Notes: generated from the sequence alone by a model not told the origin. DNA of 64,000 nt from Sutcliffiella horikoshii (GCF_008180725.1 NZ_VTEV01000001.1:310001-374000), one strand, 5' to 3'. Counted from the stretch's first letter, positions 19,401 through 28,891 are shown. Program-made: numbers and translations.

Positions 19401-20020
19401 ATTTGCAATGGCTCCACTTGCCCTTCCAGCTCATGTAAAATATCCGATACCCTGTTAAGATTCTCTTGAGTATCCATAAGTTTACTTTCCGCTTTCTTTT
19501 TTCTGGATTTATATTTGAGAACGCCAGCTGCTTCTTCAAAAATACTTCGGCGCTCTTCTGATTTACTGCTGAGTATTTCTTCCACTTTCCCTTGACTGAT
19601 GATGGAAAAGGCTTCCTTTCCAAGACCAGAATCCATGAAAAGGTCCACGATGTCCTTAAGTCTGCACGTTTGTTTATTAATCAGGAATTCACTGTCACCC
19701 GATCTTAGGGCCCTTCTAGTAACACTCACTTCCATATAATCAATTGGCAGGATTCGATTACTGTTATCTAGGGTCAGAGTAACCTCTGCCATATTTAACG
19801 CTCTTCTGCTATCACTGCCGGCAAAAATGATGTCTTCCATTTTGGAACCGCGAAGGGATTTGGCTGACTGTTCTCCAAGCACCCATCTGATGGCATCAAT
19901 AATATTACTTTTTCCGCTTCCGTTCGGACCTACGACGGCTGTGACACCTGGTACGAAATCAACGGATATTTTTTCAGCAAACGACTTAAACCCTACTACT
20001 TCCAATCGTTTGAGGTACAT
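16454..20020 (-). CDS. smc: chromosome partition protein SMC
   Basis: Condensin ATPase that extrudes DNA loops and separates chromosome arms with ScpA and ScpB. The protein is 1188 aa: N-terminal Walker A GPNGSGKS at 31-38, a long coiled coil, a hinge around 500-680 (GFGRATFLPM, GSMTGGAVKQKSNSLLSRGREL), a second coiled coil, then the ABC signature LLSGGERALTAIALLFS and Walker B FCILDEVEAALDEANV. The ATG at 20020 follows GAGGTGAGG. rnc precedes it, separated by a terminator and a repeat copy. Confidence 0.98.
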   Translation of the reverse strand: MYLKRLEVVGFKSFAEKISVDFVPGVTAVVGPNGSGKSNIIDAIRWVLGEQSAKSLRGSKMEDIIFAGSDSRRALNMAEVTLTLDNSNRILPIDYMEVSVTRRALRSGDSEFLINKQTCRLKDIVDLFMDSGLGKEAFSIISQGKVEEILSSKSEERRSIFEEAAGVLKYKSRKKKAESKLMDTQENLNRVSDILHELEGQVEPLQIQASIAKDYLEKKEELEQIEVGVTVHEIEELHQKWEQNSLEVKSSTEKELVLSSELSQKEATLEKYKDQVAALDESIDSLQQALLVASSELEKLEGRKEVLKERKKNATTNRAQLENSSVELAEFIKVQKQRLESEKQLLDTLRQELVLTEHQLKEKQVINEQFDQNIEEKIDALKSDYIELLNKQASVRNEISYLEQQEKQEGMKVTRLDEGNRKYVDLRANTQQKKEKVFSDHKQVQKELNQTIDRYRAEQANLEQFKQSYQKKETTLYQAYQFLQQTRARKEMLETMQGDFTGFFQGVKEILKARDENRLTGIKGAVAELIQVNQDVETAIEIALGSATQHIVVDNEQNARASIQYLKKNGFGRATFLPMTVMKPRTLSDYQVNQISQHEAFIGIASALVEFDSAYENIVHNLLGTIVIAKDLKGANALAGILQHRFRIVTLEGDVVNPGGSMTGGAVKQKSNSLLSRGRELDSISAKLEEMENKTTLLEDQVKTLKKKIEEKESQVVELKGVGEELRYREQQVSSLLREVELEEKNVNEHLSLYDYEKQQLTISMKDAVNKKAKLDAELKTVGMQIAALDKEISKLNSLKLEQHANKETVQNELTQLKVDYASKKEKLTNQTEKVTTIETDLEQATERLNDIKEDLSLLQSEMNDNSSGEQKLEWAAAEKLQDKNTTMKLIAERRAQRLSYYEKVEREELQLKDLKRQYKQLTEVLKAEEVKMNRLDVELDNRLHHLREEYMLSFEAAKEDYPLEIEIEEARKKVKLIKLAIEELGTVNIAAIEEYDRVSERYIFLKEQKDDLQEAKDTLFQVIGEMDEEMKKRFETTFTNIRAHFHDVFRSLFGGGRADLVLTDPSDMLNTGVDIVAQPPGKKLQNLGLLSGGERALTAIALLFSILKVRPVPFCILDEVEAALDEANVHRFAQYLKQFSEETQFIVITHRKGTMEFSDVLYGVTMQESGVSKLVSVRLEESKELVK

Positions 20021-20059
20021 ATTCCTCACCTCATTTAGTTTCATAATCTTTTAAACGCA

Positions 20060-20187
20060 GCAGTTAATTTCCGCAAATGGCTTCGCTTTCCGCGGGGCGA
20101 CCTTGAGCCTCCTCACAAAGCTTCAACGGTCTCAACATTGTCGCTATCCTCCCGCTGGAGTCTCCGCCTTTTGCTCCAATCACCAGC
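20060..20187. repeat. 128-bp palindromic repeat, copy 3 (between rnc and smc)
   Basis: Same family and orientation as 9821-9947: GCAGTTAATTTCCGC start, TTCGCTTTCCGCGGGGCG, GAGCCTCCTC, CTGGAGTCTCCGCC, and AATCACCAGC end. It lies between the rnc terminator and the smc ribosome-binding site, so the smc promoter must be in or beside it. Confidence 0.85.
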
Positions 20188-20214
20188 TAGAATTGTTTAT
20201 TATTTATGTAACAG

Positions 20215-20260
20215 AAAAGTAAGCGATCCTTGAGGTATTTTGAAACACCGTTGGATCGCC
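20215..20260 (-). terminator. intrinsic terminator after rnc
   Basis: GCGATCC and GGATCGC form the base of a stem-loop with an inner GGTGTTT/AATACC helix, followed on the minus strand by TTACTTTTC. It lies 6 bases past the rnc stop. Confidence 0.7.
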
Positions 20261-20265
20261 TATCT

Positions 20266-21009
20266 TCATTTTCTGACTTTTTTTAGTTTCTGCAGAGCGA
20301 ACTGGGCCGCATGTTGTTCGGCTTCTTTTTTTGAACGGCCAACTCCAATTCCCATCTCTTCTTTATTCAGGGAAACCTTAGACACAAATTCACGGTTGTG
20401 GGCCGGGCCTTTTTCTTCTAGCACTTCATACTCAATTACTCCAAGTGCATTGCGTTGTATCATCTCTTGCAGTTGACTCTTGAAATCCATCACATGAGAA
20501 AAAGCACCTTCATTAATTTTGGGATATACATACTTTTCAAGGAAAGTGAACACGGTTTCTAGGCCAAGGTCCAGATACACCGCGCCAATGAATGCCTCAA
20601 ATACATCAGCAAGCAGCGCTGGTCTAGCTCTTCCGCCTGTAATTTCTTCTCCCTTACCAAGCAGTACATATTGACCGAACGAAAGATCATTGGCAAATGA
20701 AACCAAAGAGGGTTCGCATACAATAGACGCCCTTAGTTTTGTTAATTGACCTTCACTCATCATTGGATATTTCTTATATAAGAATTGAGAAATGGTCAAC
20801 TCTAAAACGGCGTCACCCAAAAATTCCAAACGCTCATTGTCCTCGTACGGTTTTCTGCGATGCTCATTCACATAGGATGAATGGGTGAAAGCTTGATATA
20901 AAAGTTTCTCATTATGAAACTTAACTCCTATTTTCTCTTGAAGCATAGCAAAATTCTTTTTGGTTGCTTCGTTTTTCATTTCATTTATTCTACTTCTGTT
21001 TCTGGTCAT
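20266..21009 (-). CDS. rnc: ribonuclease III
   Basis: Cleaves double-stranded RNA in rRNA, mRNA and scRNA maturation. The protein is 247 aa. The RNase III signature [14 protein letters not shown] is in the N-terminal catalytic domain, and GDVFEAF-like [15 protein letters not shown] carries the second acidic pair. The C-terminal dsRNA-binding domain runs from about 172 ([11 protein letters not shown]) to [21 protein letters not shown]. Upstream, between the acpP terminator and rnc, there is an inverted repeat ACCGAATT/AATTTCGGT near 21128-21155. Confidence 0.97.
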   Translation of the reverse strand: MTRNRSRINEMKNEATKKNFAMLQEKIGVKFHNEKLLYQAFTHSSYVNEHRRKPYEDNERLEFLGDAVLELTISQFLYKKYPMMSEGQLTKLRASIVCEPSLVSFANDLSFGQYVLLGKGEEITGGRARPALLADVFEAFIGAVYLDLGLETVFTFLEKYVYPKINEGAFSHVMDFKSQLQEMIQRNALGVIEYEVLEEKGPAHNREFVSKVSLNKEEMGIGVGRSKKEAEQHAAQFALQKLKKVRK

Positions 21010-21202
21010 GTAAAGGAGCCTCCAACATACAATCTTCTTTCACTAAGATGGCAACGTTCTTCTATTTGATGATGAAAGTTGTATAACATTACTATTTTAA
21101 CAAATTATTTAGACGATACAAATAGCAACTTGACCGAAATTATATAAATTCGGTTATCTTTTATTGCTATAAGCCAATTCCTCGGTTTATTATTCCCATA
21201 AA

Positions 21203-21230
21203 AACAAAAAGTCCCACCTTAGTGGGACAA
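21203..21230 (-). terminator. intrinsic terminator after acpP
   Basis: GTCCCAC and GTGGGAC form a 7-bp stem with a TAAG loop, followed on the minus strand by TTTTTGTTTTT, 13 bases past the acpP stop. Confidence 0.9.
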
Positions 21231-21240
21231 TCAAAAAAGA

Positions 21241-21474
21241 TTAAGCGTTTGCTTTTATGTAGTTTACCGCATCGGCAACTGTTGTAATGTTTTCTGCTTC
21301 GTCGTCTGAAATTTCCATATCAAACTCGTCTTCAAGCTCCATTACTAGTTCAACTACATCAAGAGAGTCAGCACCCAAATCGTCCTTGAATTTGGAGTCA
21401 AGGTTCACCTCAGACTCGTCTACACCTAAACGATCAACAATGATCTTTGTTACACGCTCTAATACATCTGCCAT
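21241..21474 (-). CDS. acpP: acyl carrier protein
   Basis: Carries growing fatty acids on a 4'-phosphopantetheine arm. The protein is 77 aa and very acidic. The arm attaches to S37 in [13 protein letters not shown]. The ATG at 21474 follows GGGGAGGTG. A TATAAT hexamer at 21501-21496 (minus strand) lies just ahead of the ribosome-binding site and could be the -10 of a separate acpP promoter with a very short leader, although its -35 is poor. A repeat copy separates the gene from fabG. Confidence 0.97.
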   Translation of the reverse strand: MADVLERVTKIIVDRLGVDESEVNLDSKFKDDLGADSLDVVELVMELEDEFDMEISDDEAENITTVADAVNYIKANA

Positions 21475-21581
21475 AACTTTCACCTCCCCTCAAGTATTAT
21501 AGTGAATTTGGTTTTAAAAAACTAGTGTTTGTTGTTTTTAAGAACTCCCTGATGACTAAATAGTAAGTTCCGTAAAACGCC

Positions 21582-21708
21582 GCTGTTGATTTTCGCGAAC
21601 GGCTTCGCTTTCCGCGGGACGCTGCTGCAGCCTCCTCGGCAAGCCTGCGGGGTCTCCACCAAGCGTTTCCCCCCGCAGGAGTCTACGCCTTTCGCTACAA
21701 TCACCAGC
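21582..21708. repeat. 127-bp palindromic repeat, copy 4 (between fabG and acpP)
   Basis: Same family and orientation as 9821-9947: GCTGTTGATT start and AATCACCAGC end (one mismatch in the terminal stem), with GGCTTCGCTTTCCGCGGGACG, GCCTCCTCGG, GGGTCTCCACC and CAGGAGTCTACGCC inside. It interrupts the fab operon between fabG and acpP. Confidence 0.85.
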
Positions 21709-21730
21709 TATAAATCATCTAAAACATAGA

Positions 21731-22471
21731 TTACATCACCATTCCGCCGTCTACGTGGAGGGTTTGGCCGGTGATGTAGGCACTTTTTTCGGAAGCAAGG
21801 AAAGATACGACAGAGGCAATGTCTTTAGCTTCTCCGAATCTTCCAAGCGGGATTTGTTTGAGCATTTCTGCCTTCACTTCTTCTGTCAATTTATCCGTCA
21901 TATCCGTTGTGATGAATCCTGGGGCTATTGCATTTACGGTGATATGGCGAGAAGCTAACTCGCGTGCCGTTGATTTAGTAAGACCAATCACACCTGCTTT
22001 TGCTGCTACGTAGTTTGCTTGCCCTGCATTCCCCATTACACCAACAATGGACGCAATGTTGATGATACGTCCAGATCGTTGTTTCATCATTTGACGGGTT
22101 ACTGCTTTTGTTGCATTGAATACACCTTTAAGATTGATGTTGATCACATCATCCCACTCGTCTTCCTTCATACGCATAAGAAGGTTATCGCGGGTAATAC
22201 CGGCATTATTCACAAGAATATCTATTGTACCAAACTGAGTGAGCGCTTCTTTCATCATTGCTTGTACGTCTTCCATGTTTCCAACATTACAACGTACTGC
22301 TATAGCCTCACTACCCATTTCTTTAATAGCTTCCACTACTTCGTAAGCCTTTGCTTCGCTTCCTGAATAGTTAACAACTACATTTGCACCTTGCTTTGCT
22401 AATTCAAGTGCAACGGCACGGCCAATTCCGCGGGACGCCCCTGTGACAACAGCTGTTTTTCCTTTAAGCAT
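21731..22471 (-). CDS. fabG: 3-oxoacyl-[ACP] reductase
   Basis: NADPH-dependent reduction of beta-ketoacyl-ACP in each round of fatty-acid elongation. The protein is 246 aa, a short-chain dehydrogenase: TGASRGIG cofactor loop, NNAG, and the catalytic triad S141, Y154, K158 (YVAAK). The ATG at 22471 follows GGGGAGG and overlaps the fabD stop by 8 bases; the ten extra residues upstream in frame are not supported. Confidence 0.98.
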   Translation of the reverse strand: MLKGKTAVVTGASRGIGRAVALELAKQGANVVVNYSGSEAKAYEVVEAIKEMGSEAIAVRCNVGNMEDVQAMMKEALTQFGTIDILVNNAGITRDNLLMRMKEDEWDDVININLKGVFNATKAVTRQMMKQRSGRIINIASIVGVMGNAGQANYVAAKAGVIGLTKSTARELASRHITVNAIAPGFITTDMTDKLTEEVKAEMLKQIPLGRFGEAKDIASVVSFLASEKSAYITGQTLHVDGGMVM

Positions 22472-23420
22472 TTGTAGAGTCCTCCCCTTTAAAGTGATCA
22501 ATTGCTTTTTGTAGTGTTTCTTTATCGTAAACTGGAATCGTTGTTGCTCTGCGATTCACTTTTTTGATGAGACCTGATAAAACTTTACCCGGCCCTACTT
22601 CAACAAATGTATCGACTCCAAGTTCTATCAATTTCTCTACAGATTGTTCCCATCGAACAGGTGAGTAGAGCTGCTCCACAAGCTTCACAGGAATCTCTGA
22701 AGCGCTTCTCATTTCATTCGCATCCACATTTGCAATGACAGGTATTGTTGCGTCATTAATAGAAATGGAGGACAGAGTATCTTCAAGTTTAGAAGCTGCC
22801 GGTTTCATTAAACTGGAGTGGAAAGGTCCGCTAACTACGAGAGGAATTACTCTTTTAGCGCCTTTTTCCTTCGCTTTTTCAGTTGCTAGTGACACACCTT
22901 GTGCGGAACCAGATATGACAATCTGACCTGGACAATTTAAGTTTGCAAGTTGAACAGGTCCAGCTTCAGTGGATGCCTCTTCACAAGCTTCTTTCAATAA
23001 GCTTTCTTCAAGACCAAGCACCGCAGCCATGGAACCAACACCAGCTGGAACTGCTTCTTCCATATATTTTCCGCGCATATGGACAGTATAAACAGCATCT
23101 TCAAAGCTGATGGCTTCTGCCGCTACAAGAGCAGAGTATTCACCAAGGCTATGTCCTGCCGTATAGTCCGCATTAATACCTGCTTGTTTAAGCATTTGCA
23201 AGATAGCAATGCTCGATGTCAGAAGCGCCGGCTGTGCATTGTATGTCAGCGTGAGCTCTTCTTGAGGCCCTTCAAACATTAAAGAAGATAGTTTGTAGCC
23301 TAATTTCTCGTCCGCTGTTTCAATTACCGTTTGAACTTCTTTATATTCAGTGGCTAATTCCTGAGCCATGCCAACAATTTGTGAGCCTTGTCCAGGAAAA
23401 ACAAATGCAACCTTCCCCAT
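22464..23420 (-). CDS. fabD: malonyl-CoA:ACP transacylase
   Basis: Loads malonyl groups on the acyl carrier protein. The protein is 318 aa: FPGQGSQ near the N terminus, the nucleophile S91 in [13 protein letters not shown], and the downstream GPFHSSLM segment carrying the catalytic histidine. It overlaps plsX (TAATG) and fabG, so expression is tightly coupled within the FapR-controlled operon. Confidence 0.98.
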   Translation of the reverse strand: MGKVAFVFPGQGSQIVGMAQELATEYKEVQTVIETADEKLGYKLSSLMFEGPQEELTLTYNAQPALLTSSIAILQMLKQAGINADYTAGHSLGEYSALVAAEAISFEDAVYTVHMRGKYMEEAVPAGVGSMAAVLGLEESLLKEACEEASTEAGPVQLANLNCPGQIVISGSAQGVSLATEKAKEKGAKRVIPLVVSGPFHSSLMKPAASKLEDTLSSISINDATIPVIANVDANEMRSASEIPVKLVEQLYSPVRWEQSVEKLIELGVDTFVEVGPGKVLSGLIKKVNRRATTIPVYDKETLQKAIDHFKGEDSTNA

Positions 23421-24439
23421 TATTCTCCCCCGTTCTCTTGTTTAGTCACAAACTCCATTTTTTCGATAGTCCGCGCAATGGTACCAACCATATCTTTTTG
23501 TAGCATTTCGCGTGTTTGACGTATGGCATTGTAAACAGCATTGTCATCTGAAGAGCCATGGGCCTTGACAACTGGCGCCTTTAAGCCAAATAGAGCCGCC
23601 CCACCATATTCGGAGTAGTCCATTTTTGTTTTGATCGTTTTAAGTTTCGGCTTCAAGACTGCTGCTGCAAGCTTGCTTTTCAAATCACTTGTCAGCGCAT
23701 CTTTTAACATATCAAAGACAGAAAGTGCGGTTCCTTCAATGGCTTTTAGCGTGATATTTCCGGTAAACCCGTCTGTTACCACTACATCTGCTACACCGTT
23801 CAAGAGGTCCCTTGCCTCAACATTTCCGATAAAATGTACCGCATTGGATTCTTTGATATATTCAAAAGCAGCTTTGGCCAGTTCATTCCCTTTTTTATCT
23901 TCTGTTCCTACATTCAATAAACCTACTCGAGGTGCCTTTACACCACGGACCTTTTCTGCATAAATGGATGCCATTAATGCATATTGGAATAAATGTTCAG
24001 GTTTCGCATCCGCATTTGCACCTACATCCAACATGACGAACCCATTGCCGTCAACGGTCGGTAAAGTCGGTGATAGCGCAGGACGTTCGATTCCTTTTAT
24101 ACGGCCGACAATCAATAGCCCTGCCGTCATTAGTGCCCCGGTATTACCTGCTGAAATGCAAGCATCTGCTCTTCCCTCTTTCACTTCTTTAGCCATCAGG
24201 ACCATCGAGGAGTTTTTCTTGCGGCGTACAGCTCTGACCGGTTCCTCATCTCCTGAGATTACCTCATCTGTATGTAAAATCGTTATTTGTTTTTCATTCG
24301 TTAAGTATGGTCGAATCTTATTTTCATCCCCAACAAGGGTAAAGGTAACATCACTATATTTTTCAACAGCTTTCATGACACCTTCTACAATAGACTTTGG
24401 TGCATGATCGCCACCCATTGCATCAATGGCAATTCTCAT
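23420..24439 (-). CDS. plsX: phosphate acyltransferase PlsX
   Basis: Converts acyl-ACP to acyl-phosphate, the donor for PlsY in phospholipid synthesis. The protein is 339 aa: [20 protein letters not shown] start, [27 protein letters not shown] and [12 protein letters not shown] are hallmarks. It follows fapR by 19 bases and precedes fabD, the classical fapR-plsX-fabD-fabG order. Confidence 0.98.
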   Translation of the reverse strand: MRIAIDAMGGDHAPKSIVEGVMKAVEKYSDVTFTLVGDENKIRPYLTNEKQITILHTDEVISGDEEPVRAVRRKKNSSMVLMAKEVKEGRADACISAGNTGALMTAGLLIVGRIKGIERPALSPTLPTVDGNGFVMLDVGANADAKPEHLFQYALMASIYAEKVRGVKAPRVGLLNVGTEDKKGNELAKAAFEYIKESNAVHFIGNVEARDLLNGVADVVVTDGFTGNITLKAIEGTALSVFDMLKDALTSDLKSKLAAAVLKPKLKTIKTKMDYSEYGGAALFGLKAPVVKAHGSSDDNAVYNAIRQTREMLQKDMVGTIARTIEKMEFVTKQENGGE

Positions 24440-24458
24440 TATTATAACCTGCCTTTAA

Positions 24459-25025
24459 TCAAGAAGTTGTAGAGCGGAACATTTCAAACTCACCATGGAA
24501 GACTTTTTCACTGCCAACGGAGCTTTTCACTTCTACAGTTGTTCTACCTTTTTCTTTATCTACTTTACTAACAAAGGCTTTTGCCACAATTCTTTCACCC
24601 AATTTAACAGGTCGTGTAAATCGAATGGTAGCTTTTGCAGTTAACGCCAGTTCATCATTGATGACAGCAACTGCTAAAGAATTGGCTTGCGCAAACAAGT
24701 GATGGCCACGTGTAATTTGATTTCGTTTAAAAACATGCTCACTTTGGACATCAAAAATAGAAATCGCGCTCTCATCTAATTGAAGGTCAATAATCTCACC
24801 GATAACTTCATCAAGAGGCAAAGATTTCACTTCTTTTTCAAGCGTCCGTGCAGCCACGTTCTTTATTCTCTCCCTTAATTCAGGGATATTTAACTCCAGA
24901 CGATCCAACCGGACTGTTTGGATGCTGACCTGAAAAAAATCTGCAAGTTCTTCATCTGTTATAAAAGGGTTCTCCTGTATCTTATCTTTTAAAGATAACT
25001 GGCGCTCCTTTTTGTTTCGTCTCAT
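24459..25025 (-). CDS. fapR: fatty acid and phospholipid synthesis repressor FapR
   Basis: Malonyl-CoA-responsive repressor of lipid synthesis genes. The protein is 188 aa: an N-terminal DeoR-like helix-turn-helix ([22 protein letters not shown], residues about 20-41) and a C-terminal hotdog domain that binds malonyl-CoA. The ATG at 25025 gives the family start MRRNKKERQ; the frame is open a further 30 codons, but that part covers the promoter and the operator. A FapR box lies 23 bases before the start codon, so the gene controls itself and the operon behind it. Confidence 0.97.
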   Translation of the reverse strand: MRRNKKERQLSLKDKIQENPFITDEELADFFQVSIQTVRLDRLELNIPELRERIKNVAARTLEKEVKSLPLDEVIGEIIDLQLDESAISIFDVQSEHVFKRNQITRGHHLFAQANSLAVAVINDELALTAKATIRFTRPVKLGERIVAKAFVSKVDKEKGRTTVEVKSSVGSEKVFHGEFEMFRSTTS

Positions 25026-25047
25026 AAAATACACACCATCCGAACTA

Positions 25048-25064
25048 TTATGACTAGGTACTAA
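25048..25064 (-). promoter_or_regulatory. FapR operator
   Basis: TTAGTACCTAGTCATAA on the minus strand is one base from the known FapR box TTAGTACCTAGTCTTAA. It begins 4 bases downstream of the -10 hexamer of the fapR promoter, so bound FapR would cover the transcription start. Confidence 0.88.
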
Positions 25065-25068
25065 CAGT

Positions 25069-25097
25069 AGTATATATACATAAAAAGCATATTGCAA
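25069..25097 (-). promoter_or_regulatory. sigma-A promoter of the fapR operon
   Basis: TTGCAA (25097-25092) and TATACT (25074-25069) on the minus strand with a 17-bp spacer, placed directly before the FapR box. Confidence 0.8.
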
Positions 25098-25120
25098 GAC
25101 AAAATTTCGTGACATAGTAA

Positions 25121-25163
25121 CAAAAAGGCAGAGAAAGCCTACTAAATGGCTTCACACTGCCTT
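25121..25163 (-). terminator. intrinsic terminator after recG
   Basis: On the minus strand AAGGCAG pairs with CTGCCTT, with an inner AGCC/GGCT helix, followed by TTTGTT. It separates recG from the fapR promoter. Confidence 0.75.
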
Positions 25164-25175
25164 ACACTGCCTCTA

Positions 25176-27206
25176 TCAATCCAACTTGTCACCATCTAAA
25201 ATGCCCGAGTGTTCGATCATTTCCCTTAACCCTTTATATTCCTCATCCACCCAAAAGCTATCGGAATAAAGAAGATCATAAGCATCCTGCCTCGCTACTT
25301 CAAGAGCCCGGTAATCATGGACCATGTCTGCCACTTTAAATTCAGGGACGCCGCTTTGTTTTCTCCCAAAGAAATCGCCGGGGCCCCGCAGTTCCAGGTC
25401 CTTCTCTGAAAGTACAAAACCGTCGTTTGTTTCTGTCATGATTTTCATGCGTTCTTTCCCGACTTCCGATTTCGGATCTGCAAGCAGAATGCAGTAAGAT
25501 TGTTCACTGCCTCGTCCAACACGGCCGCGAAGCTGATGCAGTTGGGAAAGACCAAAGCGTTCAGCATCATAAATCACCATCATCGTCGCATTTGGTACGT
25601 TAACACCAACTTCTACAACGGTTGTCGAAACAAGCAGTTGCACTTCATTTTTGCTGAAAGCTTCCATGACTTTTTCTTTTTCATCAGAATTCAGCCTGCC
25701 ATGCATTAACCCAATACGCCAGTTTCCCCTGTAGTAATGTGTAAGCATATCGTGCACATCTATTGCATTTTGCACGTCTAGTTTTTCCGATTCTTCGATA
25801 AGCGGGCAGATGACATATGCTTGCCTACCTTTTTGAAGCTCTTTTTCCACGAACCCTAATACCCTGTCAATCATCTGATGTTTCGCCCAGTAGGTCTCTA
25901 TTGCTTTTCGCCCTGCTGGCATTTCATCAATAATAGAAACATCCATTTCTCCAAAGGCTGTAATGGCAAGTGTTCTTGGAATCGGCGTTGCAGTCATAAA
26001 CAACACATCTGGATTTGAACCTTTTTCGCGGAGAACCCTTCGCTGTTCGACTCCAAAACGATGCTGCTCATCAGTAATGACAAGGCCGAGCTTTTTGAAA
26101 TACACTTCATCTTGTATTAATGCATGAGTTCCGACCAGGATATCTATCTCGCCATTTGACAATCGTTCTAAGAGCTCCCTTCGTCGCTTGCCTTTGACAG
26201 AACTTGTTAACAATTCTATGTTGACCGCCGTTTCACTAAATAGACTTGTTAACGATTGGGCATGTTGTTCTGCAAGTATCTCTGTTGGAACCATTAACGC
26301 TCCTTGATAACCAGATAGGTGTGCAGCATATAGAGAAATTGACGCAACAACGGTTTTACCAGACCCAACATCACCTTGCAATAACCGGTTCATTCTGAAA
26401 GGCGATGTCATGTCGCCGATGATTTCTCCCAATACCTTATTCTGTGCACCTGTTAGCGGAAATGGCAGGCTGTTGATGAATTGGTCCAGCATTTCATCCG
26501 AAAACTGGTGAACCAGTCCTTTTGTTTGCTCACGTTTATATTTTCTTAATGCCTGAATCTTTAGCTGAAAAAGTAAAAATTCCTCATAAACAAAATACCG
26601 TCTTGCATGTTTCAACATTTCTTGATTGACTGGGTTATGTAGCGCTTTTATTGAATCACCTTTTGAAGGTAATTTGTATTTTTGTAAAAGAGAATGAGGG
26701 AGTGCACTTTCCAGTTCGGATCCATAAGTTTTCAGTGCATTACTAATAAACTTACGCATTTGTTTGACAGTAATATTTCCTTTGACCGAGTAAACAGGTT
26801 CGACTTCACTTTCTTTCATGAATGGACCAAAATGAATTTCCATGACCGTAATAGTCTGTCGATGCTGATCCCATTTTCCGGTAATCGTGATAGTATCATT
26901 AATGGAAAGTTTATTCTTGTAAAATGGCCGGTTGAAACATACCGCCTTCACTAAAAAACGGCCGACAAAAAATCGAAACGTAAGCCTGGATTTCTTTTTG
27001 CCAAAATACATAAGAGAAGGTTCCCCATGAACCTTCCCTTCAACTGTTATTTTCTCTTCATGTTTTACTTCTGATATATCTCTAAGCCTGTAATCTTCGT
27101 ATCTGTACGGGAAATGCATCAATAGATCTTCTACTGAAAATATTCCCATTGCATGTAGGGAGTTTGCGGTCTCTTCCCCTATGCCTTTTAAGGATGTTAC
27201 TGTCAT
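25176..27206 (-). CDS. recG: ATP-dependent DNA helicase RecG
   Basis: Reverses stalled replication forks and moves branched DNA junctions. The protein is 676 aa from the ATG at 27206: an N-terminal wedge with OB fold (VEGKVHGEPSLMYFGKKKSRL), helicase motif I GDVGSGKTVVA, motif II DEQH, TATPIPRTLA, and QLRGRVGRG in the TRG region. The start is uncertain. No good ribosome-binding site lies at the usual distance, AAGGTG is about 15 bases away, and a GTG at 27224 is an alternative. It is 10 bases behind sdaAA and may rely on coupling. Confidence 0.95.
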   Translation of the reverse strand: MTVTSLKGIGEETANSLHAMGIFSVEDLLMHFPYRYEDYRLRDISEVKHEEKITVEGKVHGEPSLMYFGKKKSRLTFRFFVGRFLVKAVCFNRPFYKNKLSINDTITITGKWDQHRQTITVMEIHFGPFMKESEVEPVYSVKGNITVKQMRKFISNALKTYGSELESALPHSLLQKYKLPSKGDSIKALHNPVNQEMLKHARRYFVYEEFLLFQLKIQALRKYKREQTKGLVHQFSDEMLDQFINSLPFPLTGAQNKVLGEIIGDMTSPFRMNRLLQGDVGSGKTVVASISLYAAHLSGYQGALMVPTEILAEQHAQSLTSLFSETAVNIELLTSSVKGKRRRELLERLSNGEIDILVGTHALIQDEVYFKKLGLVITDEQHRFGVEQRRVLREKGSNPDVLFMTATPIPRTLAITAFGEMDVSIIDEMPAGRKAIETYWAKHQMIDRVLGFVEKELQKGRQAYVICPLIEESEKLDVQNAIDVHDMLTHYYRGNWRIGLMHGRLNSDEKEKVMEAFSKNEVQLLVSTTVVEVGVNVPNATMMVIYDAERFGLSQLHQLRGRVGRGSEQSYCILLADPKSEVGKERMKIMTETNDGFVLSEKDLELRGPGDFFGRKQSGVPEFKVADMVHDYRALEVARQDAYDLLYSDSFWVDEEYKGLREMIEHSGILDGDKLD

Positions 27207-27216
27207 TTCGGATAAA

Positions 27217-28104
27217 TTAGTCACCTTTTTGTAAGGGAACACCAAATATTTTCGCTTCTAATTCACGACCAGTTGGTGTTGCCGCCAACCCTCCTTGAGC
27301 AGTCTCTTTAAGTGCAGTAGGCATGGTTTGTCCAATCTTGTACATTGCGTCAATCACTTCATCACACGGAATGGTGCTTGTGATTCCTGCCAGTGCCATG
27401 TCAGCTGCGACCATTGCATTTGCTGCACCCATTGCATTACGCTTTACGCACGGGACTTCTACAAGTCCTGCAACAGGGTCACATACTAATCCTAACATGT
27501 TTTTAAGTGTAATGGCCATTGCTTGTGCACATTGATCTGGAGTTCCGCCAGCCATTTCCACAATAGCAGCTGCCGCCATTCCAGATGCGGAACCCACCTC
27601 AGCCTGACATCCGCCGGCTGCTCCGGAGATAGAGGCATTATTAGCAACAACAAACCCGAAAGCTCCTGACGTGAATAAGAAGTTGATCATTTCTTCTCTT
27701 GTCGGGTTAAGCACATTTTTGACGGCAAAAAGTGTTCCAGGAACTACCCCGGCAGAACCAGCTGTCGGAGTGGCACAGATTGTACCCATGGCAGCATTTA
27801 CTTCATTTGTTGCTACTGCTTTACTTACTGCATCCAATATATTTTTACCTGTCAGGAAATTGCCTTTTTCGATATATTTTTGTAAAAGTACCGCATCTCC
27901 TCCCGTTAAACCGGAAACAGATCGTACTCCTTCAAGGCCTCTTTCTACAGCCTGCTCCATGATGGTAAGATTTTTGTCCATCTGCTCAAAAATCTCCTCA
28001 CGGGTTCTGCCCGTAAATTCCATTTCCTGTTCAATCATAATCTCTGAAATCTTCTTATTACTGCTTTGTGCTATTTCAATCAGTTCTGCAACATTACGAA
28101 ACAT
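27217..28104 (-). CDS. sdaAA: L-serine dehydratase, alpha subunit
   Basis: Iron-sulfur enzyme subunit that deaminates L-serine to pyruvate and ammonia with SdaAB. The protein is 295 aa. Conserved cysteines likely to hold the 4Fe-4S cluster are in TICATPTAGSAG, GGCQAEVGSASG and CDPVAGLVEVPC. It lies 60 bases behind sdaAB. Confidence 0.96.
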   Translation of the reverse strand: MFRNVAELIEIAQSSNKKISEIMIEQEMEFTGRTREEIFEQMDKNLTIMEQAVERGLEGVRSVSGLTGGDAVLLQKYIEKGNFLTGKNILDAVSKAVATNEVNAAMGTICATPTAGSAGVVPGTLFAVKNVLNPTREEMINFLFTSGAFGFVVANNASISGAAGGCQAEVGSASGMAAAAIVEMAGGTPDQCAQAMAITLKNMLGLVCDPVAGLVEVPCVKRNAMGAANAMVAADMALAGITSTIPCDEVIDAMYKIGQTMPTALKETAQGGLAATPTGRELEAKIFGVPLQKGD

Positions 28105-28164
28105 GATTTTTCCCCCTTAAGAGCTATCCATCAATTGAAAGCGCTATCATTATTATTCTAAAAG

Positions 28165-28827
28165 TTAGTCTACAATTTTTGTAACTTGAGTGATGTTAGG
28201 TAATGCGGTTAATTCTTGAATTACTGCATCATCAATATTTTGATCCACTTCTATGGTCATTAAGGCTTTTTTTCCTTTTTCCTTACGAGAAACCTCCATA
28301 TGGCCTATGTTAATGGCGAATTTCGCTAAAACATTGGCAACTCCAGCGATCGCACCGTAACGGTCATCATGCACCACAAGTAATGCAGGATGATTTCCTG
28401 AAAGCTTCAAGGCAAAACCGTTAAGCTCCGTAATCTCAATTTTCCCCCCGCCTATCGAAATACCGACAAGCTCCAATTCTCCGTGTTCATCACCGATTAC
28501 AACTTTTGCTGTATTCGGATGGTCTGTGACGGCATCTTCTTCATGAAATGAAATGGCAACTCCTAATGAATCTGCAATTTGAAGGGAGGTTTTTATTCTT
28601 TCATCAAATGTATCAAAATCAAGTAAGCCCCCGACAATTGCTACATCTGTACCATGCCCTTTATATGTTTTTGCAAAAGAACCGTAAAACGATATGTTTG
28701 CCCACTTTGGCTGCCTGCCGAAAAGACTTCTTGCCACACGCCCGATTCTAGCGGCTCCGGCTGTGTGGGAACTTGATGGTCCTATCATAATCGGGCCAAT
28801 AATATCAAATACACTTTTATATTTCAT
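28165..28827 (-). CDS. sdaAB: L-serine dehydratase, beta subunit
   Basis: Partner of SdaAA. The protein is 220 aa: an N-terminal serine-dehydratase domain (DIIGPIMIGPSSSHTAGAARIGR) and a C-terminal ACT domain (ALMTIEVDQNIDDAVIQEL) that may sense serine. Two-gene, two-subunit serine dehydratase is the normal Gram-positive form. The leader contains a perfect inverted repeat (28851-28874). The yloV terminator isolates this pair from the gene before it. Confidence 0.96.
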   Translation of the reverse strand: MKYKSVFDIIGPIMIGPSSSHTAGAARIGRVARSLFGRQPKWANISFYGSFAKTYKGHGTDVAIVGGLLDFDTFDERIKTSLQIADSLGVAISFHEEDAVTDHPNTAKVVIGDEHGELELVGISIGGGKIEITELNGFALKLSGNHPALLVVHDDRYGAIAGVANVLAKFAINIGHMEVSRKEKGKKALMTIEVDQNIDDAVIQELTALPNITQVTKIVD

Positions 28828-28850
28828 GCCTGCCCACTCCCCTATGTCGG

Positions 28851-28874
28851 TTTGCTGTCATATACCACAGCAAA
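28851..28874 (-). promoter_or_regulatory. inverted repeat upstream of sdaAB
   Basis: TTTGCTGT and ACAGCAAA form perfect 8-bp arms around 8 bases, ending 24 bases before the sdaAB start. A second smaller inverted repeat, TTTGTA-TGTG-TACAAA, lies at 28882-28897. Either could be an operator; the first could also form an RNA hairpin. The regulator is unknown. Confidence 0.45.
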
Positions 28875-28891
28875 TTTTCTTTTTGTACACA

